Assembly (NCBI GenBank): GCA_947377865.1 | Contig: CANCHK010000019.1 | Location: forward strand, 1-35,973 | Direction of reading: 5' to 3' | DNA length: 35,973 nt | Source of the DNA: Opitutia bacterium | Lineage (GTDB): Bacteria > Verrucomicrobiota > Verrucomicrobiia > Opitutales > UBA953 | In this document: in pieces, positions 8,599-18,334 of the stretch | How positions within the stretch are numbered: the first letter of the stretch is position 1 | How the letters are laid out: each line of letters opens with the position of its first letter | Translations under genes and position numbers: made by a program | The notes under the pieces: generated by a model | Databases searched by the model: none | Told to the model about the DNA's origin: nothing | The model's input: only the letters and a program-made list of their open reading frames with translations

Positions 8599-9570
8599 AT
8601 GCGCTGGTCCCGACTTCCTGAAACTCCCAACGCCCCCGGCTTCGGTGGAGCCTTCGTGGGCACCTCCGGCGACCTGCTGCTCTGCGGCGGCGGCTCAAAT
8701 TTCCCAGATAAGCCCGCCTGGGAAGGCGGCGTCAAAGCCTGGCACGATGAAGTCTTCTCGCTCAGCAGCACCCGCTCCAAGAAGTGGGCGAGCCTCGGCA
8801 AGCTTCCCCGTCCTTGCGGCTACGGCGTCAGCGTCTCGATTCGCCAAGGACTCCTGATGATTGGCGGCGCGGACTCCCATCGCCACTACGCAGACTGCTA
8901 CACACTCTCCGTCGAGGAAGGCGAACTCAAGGTCCGCCCCTTCCCTTTCCTGCCTCGTCCGCTCGCCTACGCGACCGGCGCGCTCGTCGGCAGCAAGGTC
9001 ATCGTCGCGGGCGGCACCGAACGCCCGGATGCCACCGCGGCCTCCTCCAGCGCCTTCGCCATCGACCTCGCCAATCTCAACGCCGGCTGGAAGGAACTTC
9101 CCCTCTGCGCCGGATCCGGCCGCATGCTCGCCCAATCCGCCGGCACGAAGGACACGTTCTTCCTCTTTGGCGGCGTCGCGCTCAGCCAGGGTACCAAGGG
9201 CGTCGAACGCGAATTCCTCTCCGATTGCCACGCCTTCACTCTCGGCAAGGAATGGCGACGCCTCTCCGCGATGCCCCGCGCTATCGCCGGCGCACCTTCG
9301 CCCTGCCCGGTCTTCGACAACGAAATCCTCGTGCTCGGCGGCGACGACGGCACGCTGGCCGGCAAGGTCGAAGCCTCCAAGCACCCTGGCTACGCCAAGT
9401 CGGTACTCTCTTACGACAAATCGACGGACACCTGGAAAGAAGCCGAGGAAGGCTCGGCCAACGTCCTCTCGACCGCTTGTACAAAGTGGTCCGGCGGCTA
9501 CGCCCTGACCAACGGCGAACTCCGTCCGTTCGTCCGCTCCGCCGAAGGCTGGCTGCTCCGCCCGGAATAG
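8599..9570 (+). CDS. Kelch-repeat mutarotase, NanM-like, cytoplasmic
   Basis: A 323-residue protein built of kelch-type blades with repeated GG doublets (LLLCGGGSNFPD, LLMIGGADS, VIVAGGTERPD, FLFGGVALS, ILVLGGDDG). The block GGGSNFPDKPAWEGG is diagnostic of the N-acetylneuraminate epimerase (NanM/YjhT) and permuted-mutarotase families, which convert alpha- to beta-sialic acid. ATG 8599 is chosen over GTG 8569 because homology-like sequence begins at once (MRWSRLPETPNAPGFGG). There is no signal peptide, so it should act in the cytoplasm, unlike its exported paralogue 55 nt downstream. It heads the sialate cluster. No Shine-Dalgarno precedes it. Confidence 0.82.
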   Translation: MRWSRLPETPNAPGFGGAFVGTSGDLLLCGGGSNFPDKPAWEGGVKAWHDEVFSLSSTRSKKWASLGKLPRPCGYGVSVSIRQGLLMIGGADSHRHYADCYTLSVEEGELKVRPFPFLPRPLAYATGALVGSKVIVAGGTERPDATAASSSAFAIDLANLNAGWKELPLCAGSGRMLAQSAGTKDTFFLFGGVALSQGTKGVEREFLSDCHAFTLGKEWRRLSAMPRAIAGAPSPCPVFDNEILVLGGDDGTLAGKVEASKHPGYAKSVLSYDKSTDTWKEAEEGSANVLSTACTKWSGGYALTNGELRPFVRSAEGWLLRPE

Positions 9571-9625
9571 TCGTTGGGGCTGGCAAGTCGCCGTAAACGG
9601 AATACAAAAGCGCCATCCCTGGCGC

Positions 9626-10675
9626 ATGCTCCGCCTCACCCCATTGCTCGGCCTCTTTGCAGCGGCACTCGCCTTCGCTCAAGGAGAGCCGTTGCCGGAT
9701 TTACCCGATCCGCTCGGCCGCGCCGGCATGATGGCGGCGGTCCTACGCGAAGCCGACGGCAGCGAAGTCATCGTAGCCACGGGTGGCACGAATTTCCCGG
9801 ACAAGATGCCCTGGCAAGGCGGTCAGCGTAAATATCATAAGGACATCCTCAAGCTCGCGCGTAAGGACGGTGCCTGGGGATGGAGTAAAATTGGCGAGCT
9901 CCCCGAAGGGCTCGTGGGCGCGGCCTTCTGTCCGACACCTAGGCGCGACGGACTCGTCATCGCCGGCGGAGCCTCCGCCGAAGGCCATCGGGCTGATGTC
10001 TGGGTCGTCGGCCTTGATGGTAAAGTCACGCGCTTCGCGGAAAGCATGGCCCGCCCGCGCGCCTACGCCGGCTTCACCGCCACCAACGGACACCTGATCG
10101 TCATCGGTGGCATCGCCCGCCCTGATGACACCGCCGCGATTGCCACGCTGACTTCGCTCGACCTCGACGATCCCGATAAGCCTTGGCGCACGACCGATGC
10201 CGACCCGAGCTACGGCCGCATCATCCCGCTCGTCGGGGCAGGGCCTCGCAAATTGGTCTGGGGCGGTGGCTGCTCGCTATCGGAGAAAGACGGCAAACCC
10301 TTCCGCAGCTACCACGAGAACCTCGCCTACCAATCGACTGACAGCGAAGGCGACCGCTTCCACGGTCTGCCGAACAAACTTGCTGGTGCCGCTGGCCCCG
10401 GCGTCCTCACGCAGACCCATGTGCTCTTCGTCGGCGGCGATGACGGCACCCAATACGGTCATCCGAACGAGACACACACCGGCCTGGCACGCAGGATTCT
10501 CGCGCTGGACCTGGAGACGTTCGAGGTGACCGATATCGGCGAGTGGCCTCACCCCGTGGCCGTAGCACCGCTGCTCCGGCTCGGAGACGACCTGGTCACC
10601 GTCAGCGGCGAAATACGCCCCGGCGTTCGTACGCCTAAACTTACCCGCTGGCCGATTCCGGCTAAATATCGATGA
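9626..10675 (+). CDS. nanM: N-acetylneuraminate epimerase-like kelch protein, exported
   Basis: The protein has 349 residues with a signal peptide (MLRLTPLLGLFAAALAFAQG, cleavage near residue 19). Kelch blades follow, marked by GGTNFPDKMPWQGG, VIAGGASAEGH, IVIGGIARPDD, VWGGGCSLSEKDG and FVGGDDGTQYG. The first and last blocks match NanM, the periplasmic mutarotase that turns the alpha-anomer released by sialidase into the transported beta-anomer. Its stop overlaps the MFS transporter start (ATGA), which supports the idea that it supplies that transporter. It is a paralogue of the cytoplasmic kelch protein just upstream. Confidence 0.82.
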   Translation: MLRLTPLLGLFAAALAFAQGEPLPDLPDPLGRAGMMAAVLREADGSEVIVATGGTNFPDKMPWQGGQRKYHKDILKLARKDGAWGWSKIGELPEGLVGAAFCPTPRRDGLVIAGGASAEGHRADVWVVGLDGKVTRFAESMARPRAYAGFTATNGHLIVIGGIARPDDTAAIATLTSLDLDDPDKPWRTTDADPSYGRIIPLVGAGPRKLVWGGGCSLSEKDGKPFRSYHENLAYQSTDSEGDRFHGLPNKLAGAAGPGVLTQTHVLFVGGDDGTQYGHPNETHTGLARRILALDLETFEVTDIGEWPHPVAVAPLLRLGDDLVTVSGEIRPGVRTPKLTRWPIPAKYR

Positions 10676-11898
10676 ACGAAACTCCCTCCGCTTCCCGCAC
10701 AGCCTGGCTGGTCGTCATGCTGCTCATCCCAGTGGCATTGCTCAACTACCTCGACCGACAGATGCTCGCGACGATGAAGTCGTCCATGATCGGCGACATC
10801 CCGGACATCCAGACCAAGGCGCAGTGGGGCCTGATCCTTGGTTCATTCAAGTGGGTCTACGCGATTTTCAGCCCGATCGGTGGCTACCTCGCCGACCGAA
10901 TCAGCCGACGCCATGTCATCTGCTTCAGTCTTTTCACCTGGTCCGCGATCACGTGGGCCACGGGCCAAGTCCATAGCTACGACCAGCTCCTCTGGACCCG
11001 CGCCATCATGGGCGTCAGCGAAGCCTTCTATATCCCTGCCGCATTGGCGCTGATCGCCGACTATCACCTCGGCCCTACCCGCTCACGTGCGGTCGGACTC
11101 CACCAGATGGGCATTTATGCGGGCGTGATCATCGGCGGGTTCGCTGGTTACGCGGCAGACAATCCCGACCTCGGCTGGCGCGGCGCTTTCGCGTGGTGCG
11201 GACTGCTGGGTATCGCCTACTCGCTCCCGCTCTTCCTGTTCCTTCGAAATCGACCGGCCTCGAACGATGACAAGCCTAAGCAGGCAGCCGGATCGGCAGC
11301 CCGCACCCTACTGGGAAACACGAATTTTCTGCTCTTGATCCTGTACTTCACCTTGCCGGCGATGGCGGCATGGATTGTGCGCGACTGGATGCCCGACATT
11401 CTCCGCGAACGATTCGACCTCGGACAGGGCAAGGCTGGCATCTCCGCCGTGCTCTACTGGCAGCTCGCCGCCATCGTCGGCGCGGTGCTCGGAGGGTGGC
11501 TGGCGGACCGCTGGATGCGCACGAATATCCGCGGACGTATCTTCGTGAGCGCGATCGGCACCTTCCTGCTTCTTCCGGCCCTCTTCGGCGTCGGCAACGC
11601 GACCACCCTCGTCGTCGCCATCCTCTTCCTCATCGTCTTCGGGCTCGGCTGGGGCTTCTTCGACTGCAACAGCATGCCGATCCTCTGTCAATTAGTCGGA
11701 CCAGAACATCGCGCCACCGGCTATGGCTTGATGAATTTCGTGAGCATCAGCTGCGGCGGCTTCGCCGACTGGATCTTCGGCGCTCTGCGTGATCGGCACT
11801 TGCCCCTGAACGCTATCTTCGGCGTCTTCGCGGGCATCGCTCTGCTTTCCATTTTCATCGCCCTCCGTATCAGACCAAGCGATAATTCCACCTCCTAA
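10672..11898 (+). CDS. MFS transporter, probably for sialic acid
   Basis: A 408-residue, 12-helix major facilitator protein. The N-terminus LLNYLDRQMLATMKSSM is typical of the anion:cation symporter branch (hexuronate, sialate and phthalate permeases). MFS motif A appears as GGYLADRISRR after helix 2 and is repeated as GGWLADRWMR in the second half. Specificity for N-acetylneuraminate is inferred from its position: it overlaps the nanM-like gene by 4 nt and lies 4 nt upstream of the sialate lyase gene. It acts in the inner membrane. Confidence 0.85.
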   Translation: MNETPSASRTAWLVVMLLIPVALLNYLDRQMLATMKSSMIGDIPDIQTKAQWGLILGSFKWVYAIFSPIGGYLADRISRRHVICFSLFTWSAITWATGQVHSYDQLLWTRAIMGVSEAFYIPAALALIADYHLGPTRSRAVGLHQMGIYAGVIIGGFAGYAADNPDLGWRGAFAWCGLLGIAYSLPLFLFLRNRPASNDDKPKQAAGSAARTLLGNTNFLLLILYFTLPAMAAWIVRDWMPDILRERFDLGQGKAGISAVLYWQLAAIVGAVLGGWLADRWMRTNIRGRIFVSAIGTFLLLPALFGVGNATTLVVAILFLIVFGLGWGFFDCNSMPILCQLVGPEHRATGYGLMNFVSISCGGFADWIFGALRDRHLPLNAIFGVFAGIALLSIFIALRIRPSDNSTS

Positions 11899-11902
11899 CC
11901 TC

Positions 11903-12820
11903 ATGCCCTCCTTCAAGTTCTCCGGCCTCTGCACGGCCACCCACACGCCCTTCCACGCCGATGGTTCGCTTAACCTCGCTGTCGTCGAAAAGCAGGCGGC
12001 CTTCCTCCGCAGCCACGGCATCACCTCCGTCTTCATTGGGGGCACCACGGGCGAAAGTAGTTCGCTGACTGCCGCCGAACGTGCGGCCCTCAATGACCGA
12101 TGGGCCGTCGTTGGCCCGGCGACCGGCATCGATGTCATCGTGCATGTCGGCACGAACTGCCTGACCGAAGCCGCGCAGCTTGCCGCGCACGCAGAAAAGA
12201 ATGGGGCCAAGGCGGTGTCGATGATCGCTCCTTCCTACTTCAAGCCGCGCACGATGGCCGACCTCGTGGCCAGCTGCGCGATGGTGGCAAAAGCCGCCCC
12301 GAATACGCCGTTCTATTATTACGACATCCCAGGCATGACCGGCATCGGCGGCTTCCCGGTCGACGAATTCGTAAAGGCGGCCTCGCCGATCATCCCGAAC
12401 CTCGCCGGCGTGAAGTATTCCAACCCGGATCTCGAAGCGATGCGACGCGCGCAGGCGCTCGAAGGTGGCCGGTTCGACATTCCGTTCGGGGTCGATGAAC
12501 GTTTCCTTGCCGCGCTCCGCGCTGGCGCCACGGCCGGAGTCGGCAGTACCTACAATTTCAATCCTGGTCCCCTCCAGCGCGCCATCGCTGCCCACGCTAA
12601 AGGTGACGACGCCCAAGCCGAAGCCGAACAGGCCAAGGTCCAGCCGGTCGTCGATATTCTCGCCAAACGAGGCTACATGGGGGCAGCCAAGGCCTTGATG
12701 GGGTATCTAGGCGTACCGCTCGGCCCCGCCCGCCTCCCCAACGGCAACCCCGACGCCGCTGAAACCAAGAAGATGATTGGCGAACTCGAAGCGATAGGTT
12801 TCTTCAGCTGGAATTTCTGA
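11903..12820 (+). CDS. nanA: N-acetylneuraminate lyase
   Basis: A 305-residue TIM-barrel protein of the dihydrodipicolinate synthase/NanA family. It shows GGTTGES (46-52) for carboxylate binding, the catalytic Tyr140 in YYYDIPGMTG and the Schiff-base Lys171 in GVKYSNPDLE. The YDIP and GVKYS contexts fit the sialate-lyase branch better than DapA. It splits sialic acid into N-acetylmannosamine and pyruvate in the cytoplasm. It is 4 nt after the transporter and 2 nt before the sialidase, so clearly in the operon. Genes for the following steps (NanE, NanK or an N-acylglucosamine 2-epimerase) are not in the window. Confidence 0.9.
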   Translation: MPSFKFSGLCTATHTPFHADGSLNLAVVEKQAAFLRSHGITSVFIGGTTGESSSLTAAERAALNDRWAVVGPATGIDVIVHVGTNCLTEAAQLAAHAEKNGAKAVSMIAPSYFKPRTMADLVASCAMVAKAAPNTPFYYYDIPGMTGIGGFPVDEFVKAASPIIPNLAGVKYSNPDLEAMRRAQALEGGRFDIPFGVDERFLAALRAGATAGVGSTYNFNPGPLQRAIAAHAKGDDAQAEAEQAKVQPVVDILAKRGYMGAAKALMGYLGVPLGPARLPNGNPDAAETKKMIGELEAIGFFSWNF

Positions 12821-12822
12821 AC

Positions 12823-13908
12823 ATGCGCCTCATGGTGATGCTCGGTCTGCTCTGCGCCCAACTACACGCAGCAGACGGTGCGGACGTCGTCGTCTTCGAA
12901 GCGAAGCAGAACCTATCGCACCCCTCCGTGCGCATCCCTTCCCTGCTACGCACGCAAAAGGGAACGCTGCTCGCCGTCGCCGAAGGGCGCGATAAGCCCA
13001 CCGACCAGGCCGGCAACGACCTGGTGATCTCCTTCTCGAAAGACGAGGGCGTTACCTGGTCCAAGCCTAAGGTCGCCTACGAACAAGGGAATGACAGCTG
13101 CAACAACCCGTGCCTCGTCCAGGAATCAAAGTCCGGCCGCATCTTTCTCTTCTATCAGACTTTCCCAGCCGGCGGAAAAGAGTTTGGCGGACTGCCAGCC
13201 GGCCCTGCGGACCCGAAGGGCAATCGCTCCTGCTTCATCACCTCCGATGATGATGGTGCGACGTGGAGCAAGCCGACCGACGTCTCCGCGCACCTAAAGC
13301 CCAACGATGCCATCACCACATGCTCCGGCCCCGGTATCGGAATACAACTCAAGTCCGGCCCGAAGTCCGGCCGCTTGATCATCCCCTTCAACTCCCAAGA
13401 CGCTAAGAAGAACTTCTTCAACTGGGTCGCCACCAGCGACGACGCCGGTGTCAGCTGGAAGCGCGGCGAGAAAGTCCCGCAGACCGACCTGCTTCAGCTG
13501 AATGAAGTCCAAGTGTCGGAAACTTCAGAAGGCGGAATCTACCTCAACTCCCGCCGGTGGAAAGGTGCCGGCTTCCGAAAGGTCTCTTGGTCAAAAGATG
13601 GCGGAGAGACCTGGACGAAAGCCCAAGATGACAACAACCTTCCCGACCCCACCTGCCAAGGAAGCCTGTTGCGCCTGGATGACCACACCATCGCCTTACT
13701 CAACCCAGCCGGACCCAAGCGAGCCAACGGCACGCTACGCCTCACACACGACGATGGCCGCACCTGGGCGAGCTCCCGCCTGACCTTCCCCGGACCTTTC
13801 GCTTATAGCAGCATGGCCCTCCTCAAAGACGGGCGCATCGGCGTGCTGTATGAGCCTGCCAGCAATACCCTCATCAAGTTCCGCGTCATCGATCCGACGG
13901 TCAAGTGA
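12823..13908 (+). CDS. Secreted exo-alpha-sialidase (GH33-type)
   Basis: A 361-residue protein with a signal peptide (MRLMVMLGLLCAQLHAADG). The RIP motif (VRIPSL, Arg37) and four canonical Asp-boxes with Ser-x-Asp-x-Gly-x-x-Trp (72-79, 141-148, 205-212, 257-264), plus a degenerate one near 309-315, define the six-bladed sialidase fold. Candidate catalytic residues are Glu228 (NEVQVSE), Arg244/245 (NSRRW), Arg306, nucleophile Tyr328 (AYSSMALL) and Glu344 (LYEP). It releases terminal sialic acid from glycoconjugates outside the cytoplasm and would feed the mutarotase, transporter and lyase encoded just upstream. Confidence 0.9.
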   Translation: MRLMVMLGLLCAQLHAADGADVVVFEAKQNLSHPSVRIPSLLRTQKGTLLAVAEGRDKPTDQAGNDLVISFSKDEGVTWSKPKVAYEQGNDSCNNPCLVQESKSGRIFLFYQTFPAGGKEFGGLPAGPADPKGNRSCFITSDDDGATWSKPTDVSAHLKPNDAITTCSGPGIGIQLKSGPKSGRLIIPFNSQDAKKNFFNWVATSDDAGVSWKRGEKVPQTDLLQLNEVQVSETSEGGIYLNSRRWKGAGFRKVSWSKDGGETWTKAQDDNNLPDPTCQGSLLRLDDHTIALLNPAGPKRANGTLRLTHDDGRTWASSRLTFPGPFAYSSMALLKDGRIGVLYEPASNTLIKFRVIDPTVK

Positions 13909-14049
13909 AGTGACCTTAAAAAGTGCGGGCTCGGATCGATAACCGATGCTTATGGCAGACGGGGTTACGCGGCTATTTCCAGACAAGCTTAGCACAAGCC
14001 AACGCCGGCTTGAACCAATGCCGTTTCTGGCTGTCCATAGGACAACCCC

Positions 14050-15342
14050 ATGCGAAACATTATCGCCCTGCTCCTCCTGCCTTTGGCCGCCCTGGCCGAC
14101 GGCACCAAATACTCCGTCAGCTATCCGGCCTCGGACAAGCCCGGCGAACTCATCTTCCCGTCGACCTATAATCTCTGGCTTCCCGAAGGGGTGAAGACCG
14201 TCCGCGGCATCATCGTGCACCAGCACGGTTGCGGCACGGGCTCCAACGCCAAGGCCGTGACCGTCGCCGACGACCTGCATTGGCAGGCCCTCGCGCGCAA
14301 ATGGAACTGCGCCCTGCTTGGTCCCGTCATCGGCGAACCCGAGAAGGCCAACTGCCGCATGTGGTGCGACCCACGCAACGGCTCGGACAAGACCTACCTG
14401 CAGGCCCTCGCCGCCCTCGCCAAGCAAACCGGCCACCCCGAGATCGCCACGGCTCCGTGGTGTCTCTGGGGCCACAGCGGCGGCGGCTTCTGGTCGAGCA
14501 TCATGCAGGCGAAATACCCCGAGCGCATCGTCGCCATCTGGTTCCGCTCCGGTACGGCCTACTCCTATTGGCAGCAGCCCGAAGACAAGACGAAGGAGCG
14601 CCAGATTCCCGAAGTCGTCCTACCGCCCGAAGCCTACGAGATCCCGATGATGTCCAATCCCGGCATGAAGGAGAATGGTGACAAACGTTTCAACACCGCC
14701 TGGACCGGCAACCTCGCGATGTTCAAGGCCTACCGTGCCAAGGGCGCGCCGATCGGCTTCGCACCAGACCCGCTCACCTCGCACCAGACTGGCGATCAGC
14801 GCTACGCTTCCATCGCGTTCTTTGACGCGTGCCTTGAACTCCGTCTGCCTGAATCCGGCAACCAGCTCCGCAAGATCGACCAATCCAAAGGCTGGCTGTC
14901 CCCTCTACTCGGCAACGAAGCCAAGCCCGCGGGCGAATACTCGGGCGACAAGGCCGAATCCTGCTGGCTGCCCAACGCCACCTTCGCCAAGGCTTGGACA
15001 GAATACGTGAAGACCGGCTCAACGACCGACACCACGCCTCCGCCCGCGCCCTTCAACGTCGCGTCCAAAGCCATCGCCGATGGCGTCGAGCTCACTTGGG
15101 ACGCGTACGCCGACTTCGAAAGCGGCCTCCGCCAGTTCCTCATCAAGAAAGACGGCCAGATCGTCGGCCGCGTGCCGGAGAAGCTCGCTAATCCTTACGG
15201 CAAGCCGCTCTTCCAGGGCATGAGCTACGGCGACACCCCGGAACTGCCGCTCGCCCGGATGCGCTTCGTCGACAAGGGCGCCAAAGCTGGGGCGAAGTAC
15301 GAGGTCATCGCGGTGAACTCCGCCGGCCTCGAGTCGAGGTAA
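14050..15342 (+). CDS. Secreted alpha/beta hydrolase with C-terminal Fn3-like domain
   Basis: A 430-residue protein with a signal peptide (MRNIIALLLLPLAALADG). The N-terminal two thirds form an alpha/beta hydrolase: IIVHQHGCGTG around 54-64 for the oxyanion hole and GHSGGG with nucleophile Ser143. From about residue 328, TTPPPAPFNV...GVELTWDAYADFESGLRQFLI looks like a fibronectin type III-like beta sandwich. It has AGGA 9 nt before the ATG, and a 141-bp gap separates it from the sialidase, so it may have its own promoter. In this context it could deacetylate sialic acids or host glycans, but that is only inference; a general esterase or peptidase is equally possible. Confidence 0.72.
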   Translation: MRNIIALLLLPLAALADGTKYSVSYPASDKPGELIFPSTYNLWLPEGVKTVRGIIVHQHGCGTGSNAKAVTVADDLHWQALARKWNCALLGPVIGEPEKANCRMWCDPRNGSDKTYLQALAALAKQTGHPEIATAPWCLWGHSGGGFWSSIMQAKYPERIVAIWFRSGTAYSYWQQPEDKTKERQIPEVVLPPEAYEIPMMSNPGMKENGDKRFNTAWTGNLAMFKAYRAKGAPIGFAPDPLTSHQTGDQRYASIAFFDACLELRLPESGNQLRKIDQSKGWLSPLLGNEAKPAGEYSGDKAESCWLPNATFAKAWTEYVKTGSTTDTTPPPAPFNVASKAIADGVELTWDAYADFESGLRQFLIKKDGQIVGRVPEKLANPYGKPLFQGMSYGDTPELPLARMRFVDKGAKAGAKYEVIAVNSAGLESR

Positions 15343-15367
15343 GCCCCGCCACATCGGACAACAAAAA

Positions 15368-15396
15368 GGGCCGCCCATCGGGCGGCCCTTCGTTTT
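15368..15396. terminator. Bidirectional terminator between hydrolase and enolase
   Basis: GGGCCGCCC (15368-15376), loop ATC and GGGCGGCCC (15380-15388) form a perfect 9-bp stem. TTCGTTTT follows on the plus strand and TTTTTGTTG on the minus strand (plus-strand AAAAA at 15363-15367), so it can stop transcription of both convergent genes. Confidence 0.88.
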
Positions 15397-15411
15397 ACCT
15401 AAGACCCGGGA

Positions 15412-16962
<1,551 letters not shown>

Positions 16963-17011
16963 AAGAAAGAGGAAAGTGAACAAAGGGAGGCAACCGCCCT
17001 CTGGCAAGCCT

Positions 17012-17506
17012 TCAATGCACGTCGCCGAGATAGGTAGCCGAACCGTCTTTAAGTGCCTTGGCGATGACCTCCCCCAAGCCCTTGGGAGAAAGGGGGTAAT
17101 CCGCCAGACGAGCCAGCGGAAGCCATTCGAAACCGACCTGCCGGCGATCGCGCTCCCGCCCTTCCCCGATGGGCGAAAGATCCTCACACAGGCAATGGAA
17201 GACCGCTTCGACCTGGTGGAAATGGCCATGGATACGATGCATGGCGTGGTTCTTGCCGACGTATTCCCGAAGGTACAGGAGACCCTGCGGCACGACCTTA
17301 AGACCGAGTTCTTCCAGGACTTCACGACGCACCGTGTCACGCAACGTCTCGCCGTGATTCTGACCGCCGCCGGGAAGGACAAGAAACTCCCCTTCTTCGG
17401 TGCGGATGCGGACCGTGAGGATATCACCTCCGCGCAGAATGACAGCACGCGCCGCTGTCCGGACCCCAGAAGAAGTACTACCAGACTGGCGACGAGGAGC
17501 GGACAC
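17012..17506 (-). CDS. Nudix hydrolase
   Basis: A 164-residue protein with a complete Nudix box at residues 47-69: G-x5-E-x7-REVLEELGL (GGQNHGE...REVLEELGL). The preceding strand, EFLVLPGGG, is typical for this superfamily, which hydrolyses nucleoside diphosphates linked to other groups. The exact substrate cannot be read from sequence. Translation most likely starts at GTG 17506, since an in-frame stop lies three codons upstream. It follows yebC by 65 nt on the same strand, and tRNA-Val lies 49 nt downstream. Confidence 0.88.
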   Translation of the reverse strand: MSAPRRQSGSTSSGVRTAARAVILRGGDILTVRIRTEEGEFLVLPGGGQNHGETLRDTVRREVLEELGLKVVPQGLLYLREYVGKNHAMHRIHGHFHQVEAVFHCLCEDLSPIGEGRERDRRQVGFEWLPLARLADYPLSPKGLGEVIAKALKDGSATYLGDVH

Positions 17507-17571
17507 GAGGCCACACTACCCAGACCAGCCGGACAGTGAAGCCGTAAAGCATGGGCGGAATTCCGCCCAAC

Positions 17572-18312
17572 TCAGGACACCAGCTTCTCGTCGATCTCCT
17601 GATTGCCATGGACGGCCTTCACGTCGTCCAGAGCCTCAAGGGCGTCGATAAGTTCCAGCACCTGCTTGGCCACAGCGGCGTCACCGACGGGCACCGGGAT
17701 ACTGGAGATATAAGCCAATTCAGCCGACTCCGGCTTAATAGACTTCTCCTGCAAGGCCTTGGAGATAGCGTCGAAAGCCGAGATCGGCGAAAGCACCTCG
17801 AAGTGATCTCCATTATTCACGACGTCGTCGGCACCTGCTTCAAGGACGAGCTCCATCAGGGCATCTTCTCCAATCTGGGCAGCACCGATAAGGAACTGGC
17901 CCTTCTTCTGGAAGCTATGGGACACGGCGCCGGTCTGGGCCATGTTGCCACCGTTATCGTTGAAGGCCTGACGGACTTCGGCTGCGGCACGGTTCTTGTT
18001 GTCAGTGGTGACTTCGACGATGAGGCCGACGCCGCCCGGGGCGTAGCCTTCATAGACGATCTCTTCGTAAATCACGCCGGGGATCTCGCCGGTGCCCTTC
18101 TGGACTGCGCGCTTAATGTTGTCCGACGGCATGTTGGAGGCGCGAGCCTTGTCCATCAGCGTGCGCAGGCGGACGTTGGATTCGGGGCTACCGCCTCCGG
18201 CACGAGCCGCAAGGGTGATTTCCTTGGCGAGCACCGAGAAGATCTTGCCGCGCTTGGCGTCAATGACGGCCTTATGCCGCTTCGTCGTGTGCCATTTGCT
18301 ATGACCAGACAT
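17572..18312 (-). CDS. yebC: YebC/PmpR family protein
   Basis: A 246-residue protein of the usual family length. MSGHSKWHTTKRHKAVIDAKRGKIF is the signature N-terminus, MPSDNIKRAVQKGTGE lies near residue 60, and YEGYAPGGVGLIVEVTTDNKNR and GAVSHSFQKKG follow. YebC proteins were described as transcription regulators; more recent work links family members to ribosome function at difficult sequences. Cytoplasmic. It lies 22 nt after yidC, and its leader is strikingly C-rich with no Shine-Dalgarno (CCCCCACCCCCACCCCATC then ATG). Confidence 0.96.
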   Translation of the reverse strand: MSGHSKWHTTKRHKAVIDAKRGKIFSVLAKEITLAARAGGGSPESNVRLRTLMDKARASNMPSDNIKRAVQKGTGEIPGVIYEEIVYEGYAPGGVGLIVEVTTDNKNRAAAEVRQAFNDNGGNMAQTGAVSHSFQKKGQFLIGAAQIGEDALMELVLEAGADDVVNNGDHFEVLSPISAFDAISKALQEKSIKPESAELAYISSIPVPVGDAAVAKQVLELIDALEALDDVKAVHGNQEIDEKLVS

Positions 18313-18334
18313 GATGGGGTGGGGGTGGGGGAAA

